Positions 53,716 through 62,672 are shown, numbered from the stretch's first letter. The stretch is 64,000 nucleotides of DNA from Natronincola ferrireducens (GCF_900100845.1 NZ_FNFP01000001.1:806001-870000); one strand, 5' to 3'. A program made the numbers and translations. The notes: generated by a model not told the origin, from the letters alone.

Positions 53716-53795
53716 ACATAACAGAGGCTTAGCAGATACCGGAAAGCGAGTGTTTAGGGAAAGTCCGGCATTGCTAAGCCCCAAAACGTTATAGG
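53716..53795 (+). repeat. attC-like site, family B (4)
   Basis: ACATAAC and GTTATAGG outer arms; GGCTTAGCAGATACCGG pairs with CCGGCATTGCTAAGCC with one bulge. Nearly the same 3' half as 17001 and 17893. Confidence 0.9.
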
Positions 53796-53865
53796 CAATG
53801 ATGATATCGAGGCTGTTTTTGGGGTCTCGTTTAGAAAAAGACGTTGAAAATAAAGATAAATTATT
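53788..53865 (+). repeat. Post-site leader i (copy 4)
   Basis: GTTATAGGCAATGATGATAT, CGAGGCTG, T-run, GGTCTCGTTTAG; matches the three copies in the first array, 36 kb away. Confidence 0.7.
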
Positions 53866-53955
53866 TGAGAAGCTATTTATGAAGTATCTATAGATATATG
53901 TACATAAATACTTATATACTAACATCAAATGTTATTTTATAGTTCGGAGGGTAAA

Positions 53956-54453
53956 ATGAAAAAGAAGAAATTATTACTAATGATTTTCCTAATTATCTCA
54001 TTGTTAATTCTATCTAGCTATATGAATTTTAGAATGATGAAAGTTAATAACCTATATCTAAATGAGTTTAAGGATAAATTGATAACGACTATTCAAGAAG
54101 ATACATCATTTCATATGAAAGATTTGACACCCTTTGATTGGGATAAAGCATTTATTATTTACCCATATACCAGCAAAACAGAAATGCAAAAAATAGTAGG
54201 TAAGGAGTGGACTACTCATAATACTTATATTGGATATTTAATTGAAAAAACTTACTTTGGAGAACACCCATTAGACGATGATATTTTTCATAAATTGGTA
54301 TTTGTTAAAGACGAAGAAATCATTCTTGATATAACTATACAAAGAATTATGGCAGACTTCACTGGAATTGAGGGAGTAATATATTTTGAAGATGATTTTT
54401 TTATAATTGATAAAATGGAGGACAGATATCCAATAATACTTAGACATAAATAA
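53956..54453 (+). CDS. Cassette gene: membrane-anchored protein, unknown
   Basis: 165 aa from ATG 53956 after GGAGGG. One N-terminal membrane helix (about 5-22, LLLMIFLIISLLILSSY) and a soluble extracytoplasmic domain with FDWDKAFIIYPYTSK, a motif seen in several uncharacterised Firmicutes proteins. No function assigned. Between family B and family A sites. Confidence 0.65.
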   Translation: MKKKKLLLMIFLIISLLILSSYMNFRMMKVNNLYLNEFKDKLITTIQEDTSFHMKDLTPFDWDKAFIIYPYTSKTEMQKIVGKEWTTHNTYIGYLIEKTYFGEHPLDDDIFHKLVFVKDEEIILDITIQRIMADFTGIEGVIYFEDDFFIIDKMEDRYPIILRHK

Positions 54454-54534
54454 ACTACGCCGACCCATGTTTTCGAATTAAGATGTGTTCTTTATATTAG
54501 GCGAGGATTATAGGGGTAAAAAGCATCAACACAT

Positions 54535-54687
54535 CCTATAACAATGTTTTTTGGGCGAGGGTGCTTGTAGCACGCTTTTAGAGAAAGGTCAAGGCACCAC
54601 ATCCCTTCACTGGGAGCAAAGCTCCACTAGAGGGCAAGGTCAAGTGAGTCCAGTTCAGGGACGTCGCAAATACTAGGACGTTATATA
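54535..54687 (+). repeat. attC-like site, family A (4)
   Basis: CCTATAAC and GTTATATA outer arms; shared centre blocks CACATCCCTTCACTGGGAGC, GAGTCCAGTTCAGGGACGTC and GCAAATAC. The inner 5' arm has drifted (GTTTTTTGG). The preceding 45 bp (ATTATAGGGGTAAAAAGC) match those before 16286. Confidence 0.8.
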
Positions 54688-54735
54688 CCATCCCTACTGA
54701 AGGGTGGCAGTGGTAGGAAAAATAATAATAAAAAT
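54680..54735 (+). repeat. Post-site leader iii (copy 2)
   Basis: GTTATATACCATCCCTACTG, AAGGGTGG, TGGTAGGAA; like 16430-16485. Confidence 0.5.
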
Positions 54736-54797
54736 ATTGAACAAGATGAAATCTTCAAGAAATATTTTATATAATACACAAGGGGGGTAATTTAAGG

Positions 54798-55253
54798 ATG
54801 GTACATTTAGTATATTGTGACGACAAAGAAAAGGTTTTGGAAAAAATTATTGATGGTACAAAAACCATGATTATAAGAGGAGCAGCAGGAAGAAAAATTC
54901 CTCACAGTAGAGTTTTTGAAGGCGAAACATTATACTTTATGAAAAAAGGAACAAAGAAAATTTCTACTATGGCTACAGTTGCGGGTGTTCAAAACCATGT
55001 TAAATTAGCAGAAAATGAAATTGTGAAAATATTAGAGGATAACCAAAGTAAATTGAATTTATCTGACAAACAAAAAAAGAGATGGCATAAAAAATGCTTA
55101 TGTTTAGTTGAATTTAAAGATGTTAGGGAAATTGATGCTTTAGAATTTCATCATCAAAGTAATATGGATGACTGGTTAATCATTGAAAAAATTGAAGATG
55201 TAGTAGTAGGTACAAGCATTCCTTACAATTATAACAACTCTAAATTTAAATAA
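54798..55253 (+). CDS. Cassette gene: possible ASCH/PUA-like protein
   Basis: 151 aa, soluble, no signal. KVLEKIIDGTKTMIIRGAAG near 11-30 and the later GETLYFMKKGTKK resemble the substrate groove of ASCH/PUA-type RNA-binding folds; support is moderate. GGGGGG lies 10 nt before the ATG. It is the last gene of the second array; no clear 3' site follows before mgtE. Confidence 0.5.
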   Translation: MVHLVYCDDKEKVLEKIIDGTKTMIIRGAAGRKIPHSRVFEGETLYFMKKGTKKISTMATVAGVQNHVKLAENEIVKILEDNQSKLNLSDKQKKRWHKKCLCLVEFKDVREIDALEFHHQSNMDDWLIIEKIEDVVVGTSIPYNYNNSKFK

Positions 55254-55459
55254 ATTACCTGTTCGGTTAAGTCAAGCTACGGTTCATATAAGAAAAATCA
55301 ACGGTTTAGTGAAAGGAGAAAGTTTAATTGAAACTATAAATACTTGCATGGAATGTCCTTCACATCAAAACAACCATTTGGGCTCACCTGGAAAACAGAG
55401 ATACGGAGTCATTAAAAAAATTACTAAGTGAAGCAGAAACCATTGAACTATTTGATGTG
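55254..55459. other. Array/mgtE junction
   Basis: The frame of mgtE is open from 55340, with AHLENRDTESLKKLLSEAET encoded upstream of the first ATG, but no start codon with a ribosome binding site exists there. GTTAAGT at 55272 fits the GTTRRRY core but lacks a partner arm. Confidence 0.5.
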
Positions 55460-56722
55460 ATGAGGGAATTATCTTCAGAGGAGCAAGCTATTGTATATCG
55501 ACTGTTATCTAAAGATAAAGCGTTATTGGTATTTGAACAATTAGATACTCAACTACAACAAAAACTATTATCTTCCTTCACAGAGGATAAGGTTATAGAA
55601 ATGATCTCTGAACTAGCACCAGATGACCGTGTTAGATTATTGGATGAATTACCTGCAAAGGTAACAAAAAAATTAATAGCCTCTCTTTCTCCTGAAGAGC
55701 GGAAAGAAACTGCTCTACTTATGGGATACGAAGAAGAAACCGCTGGGAGAATTATGACAACAGAATATGTAAGACTAAAAAGAAGTTATACAGCTTCTGA
55801 AGCATTAGAAAACATAAGAATTCATGCCCAGGATAAAGAAACCATCTACACTATTTACATTACTGATGATAGCAGAAAGCTAGAAGGTGTACTTTCCTTA
55901 AGGGAACTAGTCATGGCATCTCCCGAAATAAAACTTGAAGATATTATGCATAAAAAGGTGATTAAAGTAGCAACTGATACAGATCAAGAGGAAGTAGCCC
56001 GTACATTACAGGAACTGGACTTATTGGCTTTGCCTGTTGTGGATAAGGAAAATAGATTGGTGGGAATCATTACAATTGATGATGCAATGGATATTCTTGA
56101 AGAAGAAACAACAGAGGATATTTTTGATAAAGCAGGCTTAGCTGACTTAAATAGGAAAGAGTCGGATCGTAGTGAGAGATTAGTAAATGGATCTGTACTT
56201 CAAATTTGGAAGGTACGTCTACCCTTTTTAATTATTACAATGCTTGGAGGATTAATGGCCGGAGTGGTCATAGAATCCTTTGAGGAAGCATTAGAAGCTA
56301 TTGCAGCTGTTGCTATCTTTATTCCAGTTATTATGGATATGGGTGGTAATGCAGGAACTCAGTCTTCTACCATTTTTGCCCGTGGTTTAATACTAGGTCA
56401 TATCAATACAAAGAAATTCTTAAAGCATCTAGGTAAAGAAACATTTGTTGGGTTAAGTATGGGGGTATTAGTGGGTGTTGTAACAGGAATTATTGCATCT
56501 GTATGGCAAGGTATTCCTGAGTTAGGGATTGCAGTTGGATTAGCATTGGCAATTACCATGACTTTGGCAACAGCATTAGGTTTTTTTATTCCCTATGCAC
56601 TATTTAAATTAGGTATTGACCAAGCTGCTGGAGCAGACCCAATTATTACAACCATTAAAGATATATCAGGATTATTGATTTACTTTGTTTTAGTAACACA
56701 GTTTCTTGGCTATCTTTTATAG
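55460..56722 (+). CDS. mgtE: Mg2+ transporter MgtE, start region lost
   Basis: About 420 aa from ATG 55460 (GTG 55457 possible); typical length is 440-455. The superhelical N domain, two CBS domains (about 125-235; for example GVLSLRELVMASPEIKLEDI) and five membrane helices are present. DMGGNAGTQSSTIFARGL near 296-313 is the pore motif. The missing start and missing ribosome binding site suggest that array insertion removed the first residues and the native leader. Function is uncertain. Confidence 0.85.
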   Translation: MRELSSEEQAIVYRLLSKDKALLVFEQLDTQLQQKLLSSFTEDKVIEMISELAPDDRVRLLDELPAKVTKKLIASLSPEERKETALLMGYEEETAGRIMTTEYVRLKRSYTASEALENIRIHAQDKETIYTIYITDDSRKLEGVLSLRELVMASPEIKLEDIMHKKVIKVATDTDQEEVARTLQELDLLALPVVDKENRLVGIITIDDAMDILEEETTEDIFDKAGLADLNRKESDRSERLVNGSVLQIWKVRLPFLIITMLGGLMAGVVIESFEEALEAIAAVAIFIPVIMDMGGNAGTQSSTIFARGLILGHINTKKFLKHLGKETFVGLSMGVLVGVVTGIIASVWQGIPELGIAVGLALAITMTLATALGFFIPYALFKLGIDQAAGADPIITTIKDISGLLIYFVLVTQFLGYLL

Positions 56723-56747
56723 AAATTGTATAAATATAAATAGAGAA

Positions 56748-56996
56748 CTTGTTAGATGAGGCTCCTAAATGAACATAGGCTATTGTCCAAAAATGTCGAG
56801 AGACGCCAATGGGTAAAGCAGGTAGGATCGGATTAAGGTCTGCTTAAGATAGCTGATTCAGATGAATCTACGTCATTTAGTGCTGAGGCTCAAACCAGCA
56901 GGAACATCAACTTATGGTATATATAGCACTTATCTTTATACATTGAGTTAAACTATATTTGTGGGTAACTTCTTGTTTTGGAGTTACTCCTTTTTA
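56748..56996 (+). promoter_or_regulatory. M-box (ykoK) Mg2+ riboswitch with terminator
   Basis: TTGTTAGATGAGGCTCCTAA, TGTCGAGAGACGCCAATGGG, GGTCTGCTTAAGATAGCTGA and TTTAGTGCTGAGGCTCAA are M-box blocks in the right order (56748-56912). GTAACT...AGTTAC with a T-run (56963-56996) is the terminator. The genes under its control (57130, 57496) are broken. Confidence 0.95.
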
Positions 56997-57129
56997 AATT
57001 GAAAAAAACGCTGAAGGGAGTGATGGGTATACTAGACACTAGTGATTCATCTATACAATATAGTAAATAGTTCCTCCAGATAAAAATATAGGACCTTTAA
57101 ACATAATAGGCTATTTAGGAGGGATACCC

Positions 57130-57481
57130 ATGACTATTTTCAGAGGAGATTTATTAAGAATTTTGAAAAAGCGTGATATGAAGGCGTTAAAACAGTTAAT
57201 TAATGAAATAGGCATTATTAAACTAATACATATTTTTAAACACCTACAAAAAAAGGATGCTACAGGTATTTGAAAGTTTAGGAGGAGAAAAACACTCTCT
57301 ACTGTTAAAACATATTTCTCAATATAAAGTAATGGAATCAACAGCAAAGGTGCATGCTATAAATAATGCAGAAATTATACGCCAGGATGCCTACAATAAA
57401 AGTATTTATTCTGTAAGGCAGTGCAGCTTTATTAAGCATGTATCTACAGGTGTTAATAAACTCCTTAGGACATCTATGTAG
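57130..57481 (+). pseudogene. Frameshifted MgtE N-domain-like protein
   Basis: Frame 1 (57130-57273) reads LLRILKKRDMKALKQLINEI and ends; frame 2 continues MLQVFESLGGEKHSLLLKHI to 57481. The switch lies at an A7 run (57247-57253). LQKK...VFESL lines up with LSKDKALLVFEQL of MgtE. Probably an accessory or decayed fragment. AGGAGGGATACCC precedes the ATG. Confidence 0.55.
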
Positions 57482-57495
57482 AGGAAGGTGGAAAA

Positions 57496-58182
57496 ATGTT
57501 TTTTATAAATTTTATTATACAAATTACAATAGCTTTTATTTTAGGTGGTGCTATTGGAGTTGAAAGATAGAAAAGACAACGGATGGCTGGAATAAGAACA
57601 AATGTATTAGTGGCATTAGGTGCCTTTTTATTTCTGACAGTATCTATGATGATTGAAGGAGAAGGTAGCCCCACTAGAATGGCAGCCCAGGTTGTTTGAG
57701 GAATAGGTTTTTTAGGAGCTGGGGTAATTATTAGAGGCGGACTGAATGGCAGAGGGCTTAATACAGCTGCTACATTATGGTGTTCTGCTGCCATAGGGGT
57801 ACTAACTAGTACAGGATTTATAATAGAAGCAGTAATTGGTATGATATTCATATCAATAGCAAATATATATTTACGACATGTTGTCCATGCAATTGAAAAC
57901 CATCCTACATCTAGGGGAGGATTTGAAACAATCTATAGCCTCAGGGTAGTATGTTCAGACAAGGTAGAATTTCAAATCCGTGCCCTCTTAATCCATATGC
58001 TCTAGGGAGAGGATATTATGCTTGCAAATCTAGAAAGTGAAGACATCATAGGAACTGAGACTGTAGAAGTCATTGCTAGAGTAACGAGTGTAATGAAAAA
58101 CCATGGAACCCTTGAGAAAATAGCCAATAAGATTGGTTTAGAGTCAGGAATCAATTCGGTAGGTTGGGAAGTAGAATCTTAA
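57496..58182 (+). pseudogene. mgtC: MgtC/SapB-family protein with three nonsense codons
   Basis: The frame of 229 codons is intact in phase from ATG 57496 to TAA 58180 but has TAG after GAIGVER, TGA in QVV-GIGFLGAGVI (Ser or Arg expected), and TAG near 58002. GGALIG-like LGGAIGVER, GIRTNVLVALGA and GFLGAGVIIRGG are MgtC motifs. GAGGAAGGTGG precedes the ATG. A recent pseudogene under the M-box. Confidence 0.85.
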
Positions 58183-58258
58183 AACATATAGGTTGTCGTA
58201 AGCAAATAATAGAATACAGTTTTTTAAAAAATATTGATTTTTTAAAAAAGCATAGAGC

Positions 58259-58290
58259 AGAGCCTAAGGTTGAAAATAATTTTAGGTTCT
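58259..58290 (+). terminator. Terminator after mgtC remnant
   Basis: AGAGCCTAA pairs with TTAGGTTCT (one G-T) around 14 nt; the following run is weak. The gap 58183-58937 otherwise holds only remnants. Confidence 0.5.
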
Positions 58291-58377
58291 ATTAAATTTA
58301 TTGATGAGAGTAGAGAGTGTGGAGAGGATAAAAGCAGGACTTTAAACCACCTTTCTTCTGTAAAGTGTACATAAATG

Positions 58378-58409
58378 AGACCAAGGAATTTTTATACATT
58401 CCTTGGTCT
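58378..58409. terminator. Terminator-like hairpin
   Basis: AGACCAAGGAAT and its exact inverse around 8 nt. It may serve the minus-strand remnant at 58423. Confidence 0.6.
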
Positions 58410-58422
58410 TGTAATTTATAGT

Positions 58423-58527
58423 CTATGAAAGTGAATGATACCAAATCAAAGATTTAGGAAATCTACTTTTTTCATTAATATTGCCTTGTAACTCTTTTCC
58501 ATCCCAATAGATGTTTTCTATAATCAT
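58423..58527 (-). pseudogene. Short minus-strand frame, possible remnant
   Basis: 34 codons, MIIENIYWDGKELQGNINEK then SRFPKSLIWYHSLS, followed on the same strand by the hairpin at 58378. It looks like the tail of a lost gene. Not recognised. Confidence 0.25.
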
Positions 58528-58562
58528 TTTCCAGAAAAATTGGAAAGATGTCAGTTATATTT

Positions 58563-58815
58563 AGAATAAACAAACTCTCTATTAGAATCCAAGGTAGCTA
58601 CCTTGGATGAAGTATTGAAAAAACTAAATTCTTGTGATTTTGTCTAATAATGTTTTACGATTAATATGAAACTTGTTAATACAATAGAATCAGATAATGT
58701 TCTTAAACTGTACAAAGAGAAAAGGTAATGAGTAATAATAACCGTGACTGACTATCAGCCCTATTTCCATTCTTAAAACTAGGTGGAAAACAACATGTAA
58801 AGTATGATAATAATG
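58563..58815 (+). pseudogene. Decayed second copy of the DUF2726 locus
   Basis: ATLDEVLKKLNSCDFV then stop (58600-58650), the spacer with ACAATAGAAT, and a start ATGAGTAATAATAACCG (58728) followed by LSALFPFLKLGGKQH match 51932-52200 in order. A TGA at the sixth codon and loss of the body show it is dead. Confidence 0.8.
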
Positions 58816-58937
58816 AACAAATTAACAGAACAACATAATTATTTATTTGATGCTTATGTGAAAAAATGATATGCTTTTTACAGAGCACTTTATGAGTACT
58901 AAAAAATTTATAATACATAAAGAGGAGGTATTGGTAG

Positions 58938-59282
58938 ATGCGTTTATTAATTGCAATTATAAACAATCCAGATCACATTACTGACATCCTAGATGAGTTG
59001 TATAAAGTCGACGTTAAGGGAGCAACAGTGATGGACAGCATGGGAATGGCACATATTATGGCGCATCATGTTCCGTTTTTTTCTAGATTTGCTGAGTTTG
59101 GGCAGGAACCTGCATACAATAAAACAATTTTTGCTGTTATTCATTCCCAAGAATGCCTAAAAAAAGCAATTGATGCCATTGAAAGAATTGTTGGTGATTT
59201 GAATAAACCCGATACAGGTATTGTAATGACACTTCCCATCGATTTTTGCAAAGGTTTGGTTAAGATAGAGGGGGATGAGTAA
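58938..59282 (+). CDS. PII-like regulatory protein of the antiporter
   Basis: 114 aa with a ferredoxin-like PII/CutA layout: MRLLIAIINNPDHITDILDE at the start, a loop region with MGMAHIMAHHVPFFSRF instead of the usual T-loop, and DAIERIVGDL near 80. AGGAGG lies 10 nt before the ATG. It begins 5 bp before the antiporter gene, so the pair is co-translated. A nucleotide-sensing subunit for the antiporter is likely by analogy with other PII-antiporter pairs. Confidence 0.75.
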   Translation: MRLLIAIINNPDHITDILDELYKVDVKGATVMDSMGMAHIMAHHVPFFSRFAEFGQEPAYNKTIFAVIHSQECLKKAIDAIERIVGDLNKPDTGIVMTLPIDFCKGLVKIEGDE

Positions 59283-59287
59283 TTGTC

Positions 59288-60448
59288 ATGAATATTTCTT
59301 TAGCTGTTGGAATTATTTTTTTAGCTGGAGCTGCTGGAGGGAAATTAGCTCGTAGCGTTAAGCTTCCATCGGTAACAGGCAATCTATTGGCAGGAATCCT
59401 TGTTGGACCTTCTGTTATGCGCCTAGTTAGTACGGATGTAATGTATGCACTTACCCCGATTAATGAACTGGCTTTAGGTGTTATTGCTCTTTCCATTGGT
59501 GCCGAACTCCATTGGGGAACAATGCGTAAGTTAGCTAAAGATGCAACCAAAGTTTTTATGGTGGAGGCTCTTTTGACCTTAAGTCTTGTATTTGGTTCGT
59601 TATATTTGTTTGGTTTACCGTTTCGATATGCCCTCGTCTTTGGGGTGATTAGCATTGCTACAGCTCCAGGAGCTATTATTGCCTGCATTCGGGAAACTCC
59701 TACAAAGGGGGACTTCAGTAAAGTGCTCTTGTCAGTAGTAGCTTTGGACAATTTGTTCGCCATTACACTTTTTGGCATTGTTATTAGTTTTATGCAAGCG
59801 GGTTTAGCTGCAACTGATACAGCAAGCACGCCTGCTATTGTGATGGCTGGACGGAATATAGGGATTGCATTACTGTTGGGAATAGTCGCAGGGGTATTTT
59901 TAGTAGTTACATCCCATAAGGCTAAAAGTGATACCCGTATTTTAGTATCCGTTCTAGGTGCAGTCCTAATAACAGTAGGATTATCGAATCAATGGGATAC
60001 ACCTGCCTTACTAGCGGCAATTACAGCTGGTACCGTTTATATCAATTTTTCTCGAAACCCCCATCGTATTAGCAGATCACTTATGAATGTTGAGGACCCC
60101 ATTTTACTTATTTTTCTCACCTTAGCAGGGGCAAAACTGGATTTATCAGTTCTTCCAGTGGTAGGGCAAATTGGATTGATATATATCATTGCACGTTTTT
60201 TTGCGAAATTGGTGGGTAGTCGTGTAGGAACTGCACTAACACTTTTTCCAATAAGTTGGAAGCGTAATCTAGGAAGAGCTCTAACCCCTCAGGCTGGTGT
60301 GGCTATTGGTTTAGCTATTATCGCTGAACAAAAACCGATTTTTGCACCGGATACAATTATGCCAGTGGTTCTTGCAGCCGTAGTTGTTTTTGAACTTATT
60401 GGACCAATACTTGTTCGTAAAGCATTGTACGATGTAGATCGTGGATAA
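59288..60448 (+). CDS. CPA2-type cation:proton antiporter
   Basis: 386 aa with about 11-12 membrane helices. KLPSVTGNLLAGILVGPSVM near 27-46 and the discontinuous-helix region TAPGAIIACIRETPTKGDF near 130-148 fit Na+/H+ exchangers of the KefB/NapA group, without the C-terminal Trk domains. It exchanges Na+ or K+ for protons. It follows the PII-like gene, which likely regulates it. Confidence 0.85.
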   Translation: MNISLAVGIIFLAGAAGGKLARSVKLPSVTGNLLAGILVGPSVMRLVSTDVMYALTPINELALGVIALSIGAELHWGTMRKLAKDATKVFMVEALLTLSLVFGSLYLFGLPFRYALVFGVISIATAPGAIIACIRETPTKGDFSKVLLSVVALDNLFAITLFGIVISFMQAGLAATDTASTPAIVMAGRNIGIALLLGIVAGVFLVVTSHKAKSDTRILVSVLGAVLITVGLSNQWDTPALLAAITAGTVYINFSRNPHRISRSLMNVEDPILLIFLTLAGAKLDLSVLPVVGQIGLIYIIARFFAKLVGSRVGTALTLFPISWKRNLGRALTPQAGVAIGLAIIAEQKPIFAPDTIMPVVLAAVVVFELIGPILVRKALYDVDRG

Positions 60449-60507
60449 TGAAATGTAAAGAATTAGGCAAATTAGACAAAGAATAAATTGCTATAAACAA
60501 AGAATAA

Positions 60508-60759
60508 GAAGAAGTTTTTCAAATTTTTTATAGGGATTGCAAGAAAGGAGTAGAAATTTTTTCTGCTTCTTTTAAAATTATTTCACAAATTACAAAAGAA
60601 GAGTAAAATCCTAAAAATTTAGTTGTTCAAAATGATAAAATGTTTAGGGAAACATGTAATATGAACCAAGATATAGAGAAACTAGTTGAAAAAAGGACAA
60701 GGGAATTAGAATCTACAAATAAGCGTTTGATGGTAGACCATCCTCATAGGAAACAATAA
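60508..60759 (+). pseudogene. Sensor-kinase-type fragment
   Basis: An in-frame remnant with one internal TAA: CKKGVEIFSASFKIISQITK, stop, then NDKMFRETCNMNQDIEKLVE and KRTRELESTNKRL, the coiled-coil typical just before histidine kinase or GGDEF domains. Both ends are missing. The wider gap 60449-61039 holds no other gene. Confidence 0.5.
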
Positions 60760-60820
60760 TATTTTAAGGAGGAATGGGGAATTTTATATCGAATAAACAA
60801 TATAAAGTAAAATTATAGAA

Positions 60821-60942
60821 CTAGAGTATTCATATAGAGGAATTAATCTTTAAAGATAGCAATTTAAGTATACATCCAATAATAAAATATTTTTTAAAAA
60901 CAGCCTTTTTATTTAGACTAAGTTTTGAGATTAATACTCTAG
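60821..60942. repeat. Distant 10-bp inverted repeat
   Basis: CTAGAGTATT (60821) and its exact inverse (60933-60942), 102 bp apart, upstream of the sigma-54 activator. May be chance in AT-rich DNA. Confidence 0.3.
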
Positions 60943-61039
60943 ATTAGTAGAATGAACTAAAACTAGGGGTACAAATGATTGTCTTTTAAAACTTGAGAGT
61001 TGTGAAATTCAAACTTTATAAAAAGGGTTGGTGTAGAGT

Positions 61040-62401
61040 ATGTTTAAATGTGATGATTATAAATTTTTTTTAGAAAATATATTGGGATTAATGATTATTA
61101 ATACTGATGGCAAAGTAACTTATATGAATCAACAGTGTGCCGAATATATTAAAGTAGATTTAAAGAAATCTCTAAATAAATCTGTTAATGAGGTCTTTCC
61201 CCCTTCAAAAATGATGGAGTTGTTACAAGGGGATAAAGTTTTCAATACTGATTTTTACTTTCATGAGGGAAGGATGAGTGTAAGCACACAGGTTCAATTA
61301 AATAGGGATGGGAAGATTGTAGGAGTACTGGAATATGATATGATCCAGGATTTTAGTTCATTAGAAGAATTTATTGGTAAATACACTTCATTATTGGATG
61401 AGGAATTAAAATATTATCGTGAGGAGTTCAGAAAATTATGGAGAACAAAGTATTCAATAGATAATATTATTGGTTCGTCTGAAAAAACCAAAGAATTACG
61501 GCGTCAGATAAAATATGCCTCAAACACAAGTTCAACTGTATTAATAAATGGGGAAACGGGGACGGGCAAAGAACTTGTAGCCCATTCCATACATAATTTA
61601 AGTGGTAGAAGTTTTCAAGATTTTATTAAAGTAAATACAGCTAGCTTTCCAGAGTCATTAGCAGAATCAGAACTGTTCGGTTATGAGGAGGGTGCTTTTA
61701 CTGGAGCTAAAAAAGGAGGAAAAAAGGGAAAATTTGAATTAGCTAATGGAGGAACTATTTTTCTTGATGAAATAAGTGAGATGCCCTTAACCCTTCAGCC
61801 AAAAATATTACGTGTTCTTCAAGAAAAGGAATTAGATAGAGTAGGGGGTGAAAAAAGCATCCCAATAAACGTAAGAATTATTGCAGCCACAAATAAGGAC
61901 TTGCAAGAATTGATAAAAAATAGAGGGTTTAGAGAAGACTTATTCTATAGACTCAATGTTTTTACCATAAATGTACCACCATTAAGAGAGCGTTTAGAGG
62001 ACTTACCAGAATTAGTGACGGCTAAACTAGAACAGTTAAACTTAGAACTTGGGAAAAATGTAACGGAGGTAGACAAAAAAGTATATGAATATCTATGCCA
62101 ATATAATTGGCCTGGAAACGTCAGAGAACTACATAATGTTATTGAAAAAGCCATAAATTATGTAGAGGGGAATAAATTGAAAATTGAACATTTTGGTAGC
62201 AACTTAAAGAGTGATTTCTTTAAATTTAGCATGTTAACCAAGTACGAAAATCCAATTGAAGCAATCAAGAGAGAAGCAGAAACAAAACTATTAAAAGAAG
62301 TTCTTGAAATGTTTCATGGAAACAAGACAAAGGCAGCCAAATACCTTAAAATTTCTAGACCATTACTTTATCAAAAGATGAACAGGCTAGGTCTTAAATA
62401 A
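61040..62401 (+). CDS. Sigma-54-dependent transcriptional activator with PAS domain
   Basis: 453 aa. A PAS domain at about 8-100 (NTDGKVTYMNQQCAEYI) senses a signal. The AAA+ domain at about 142-370 has Walker A GETGTGKE, the sigma-54-contacting GAFTGAKKGGK loop and LDEISEMPL. A Fis-type helix-turn-helix ends the protein (GNKTKAAKYLKISRPLLYQK). It opens sigma-54 promoters by ATP hydrolysis. The antiporter operon starting at 62673 has such a promoter, so it is the natural target. Confidence 0.92.
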   Translation: MFKCDDYKFFLENILGLMIINTDGKVTYMNQQCAEYIKVDLKKSLNKSVNEVFPPSKMMELLQGDKVFNTDFYFHEGRMSVSTQVQLNRDGKIVGVLEYDMIQDFSSLEEFIGKYTSLLDEELKYYREEFRKLWRTKYSIDNIIGSSEKTKELRRQIKYASNTSSTVLINGETGTGKELVAHSIHNLSGRSFQDFIKVNTASFPESLAESELFGYEEGAFTGAKKGGKKGKFELANGGTIFLDEISEMPLTLQPKILRVLQEKELDRVGGEKSIPINVRIIAATNKDLQELIKNRGFREDLFYRLNVFTINVPPLRERLEDLPELVTAKLEQLNLELGKNVTEVDKKVYEYLCQYNWPGNVRELHNVIEKAINYVEGNKLKIEHFGSNLKSDFFKFSMLTKYENPIEAIKREAETKLLKEVLEMFHGNKTKAAKYLKISRPLLYQKMNRLGLK

Positions 62402-62420
62402 TTAGAGTGTAAGTGCAAAG

Positions 62421-62453
62421 AAACAGTGTAATTAGAAAATTACACTGTTTTGT
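62421..62453 (+). terminator. Terminator of the activator gene
   Basis: AAACAGTGTAATT pairs exactly with AATTACACTGTTT around AGAA, then TTGTGTTTG. Confidence 0.85.
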
Positions 62454-62565
62454 GTTTGTTATAATGTACAAGAAGCTTAGTAAGCTAATAGGGATAAGTG
62501 TAAGTATATAAGTACATTTTAATCAAATTAAGAATATAGAATCTATAAATTTCAGAATATTCAAA

Positions 62566-62582
62566 ATGGCATAAAAATTGCT
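62566..62582 (+). promoter_or_regulatory. Sigma-54 (-24/-12) promoter
   Basis: ATGGCATAAAAATTGCT: GG and GC are 10 nt apart, matching TGGCAY-N5-TTGCW. It lies 90 bp before the NhaC-type gene. An imperfect dyad TGTAAGTATATAAGTACA (62498-62515) upstream could bind the activator. Confidence 0.85.
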
Positions 62583-62672
62583 AGTATATAATAATAATCT
62601 ATGTTGTTAGAAGGGAGGATGAAAAATAGAAATATCTACAACTAGATATTAAATTTAAAAGGAGGGAGTAAC

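Noticed and set aside
55268-55278. GTTAAGT as the closing site of array 2
   Set aside because: Matches GTTRRRY but no paired 5' arm was found within 150 bp.
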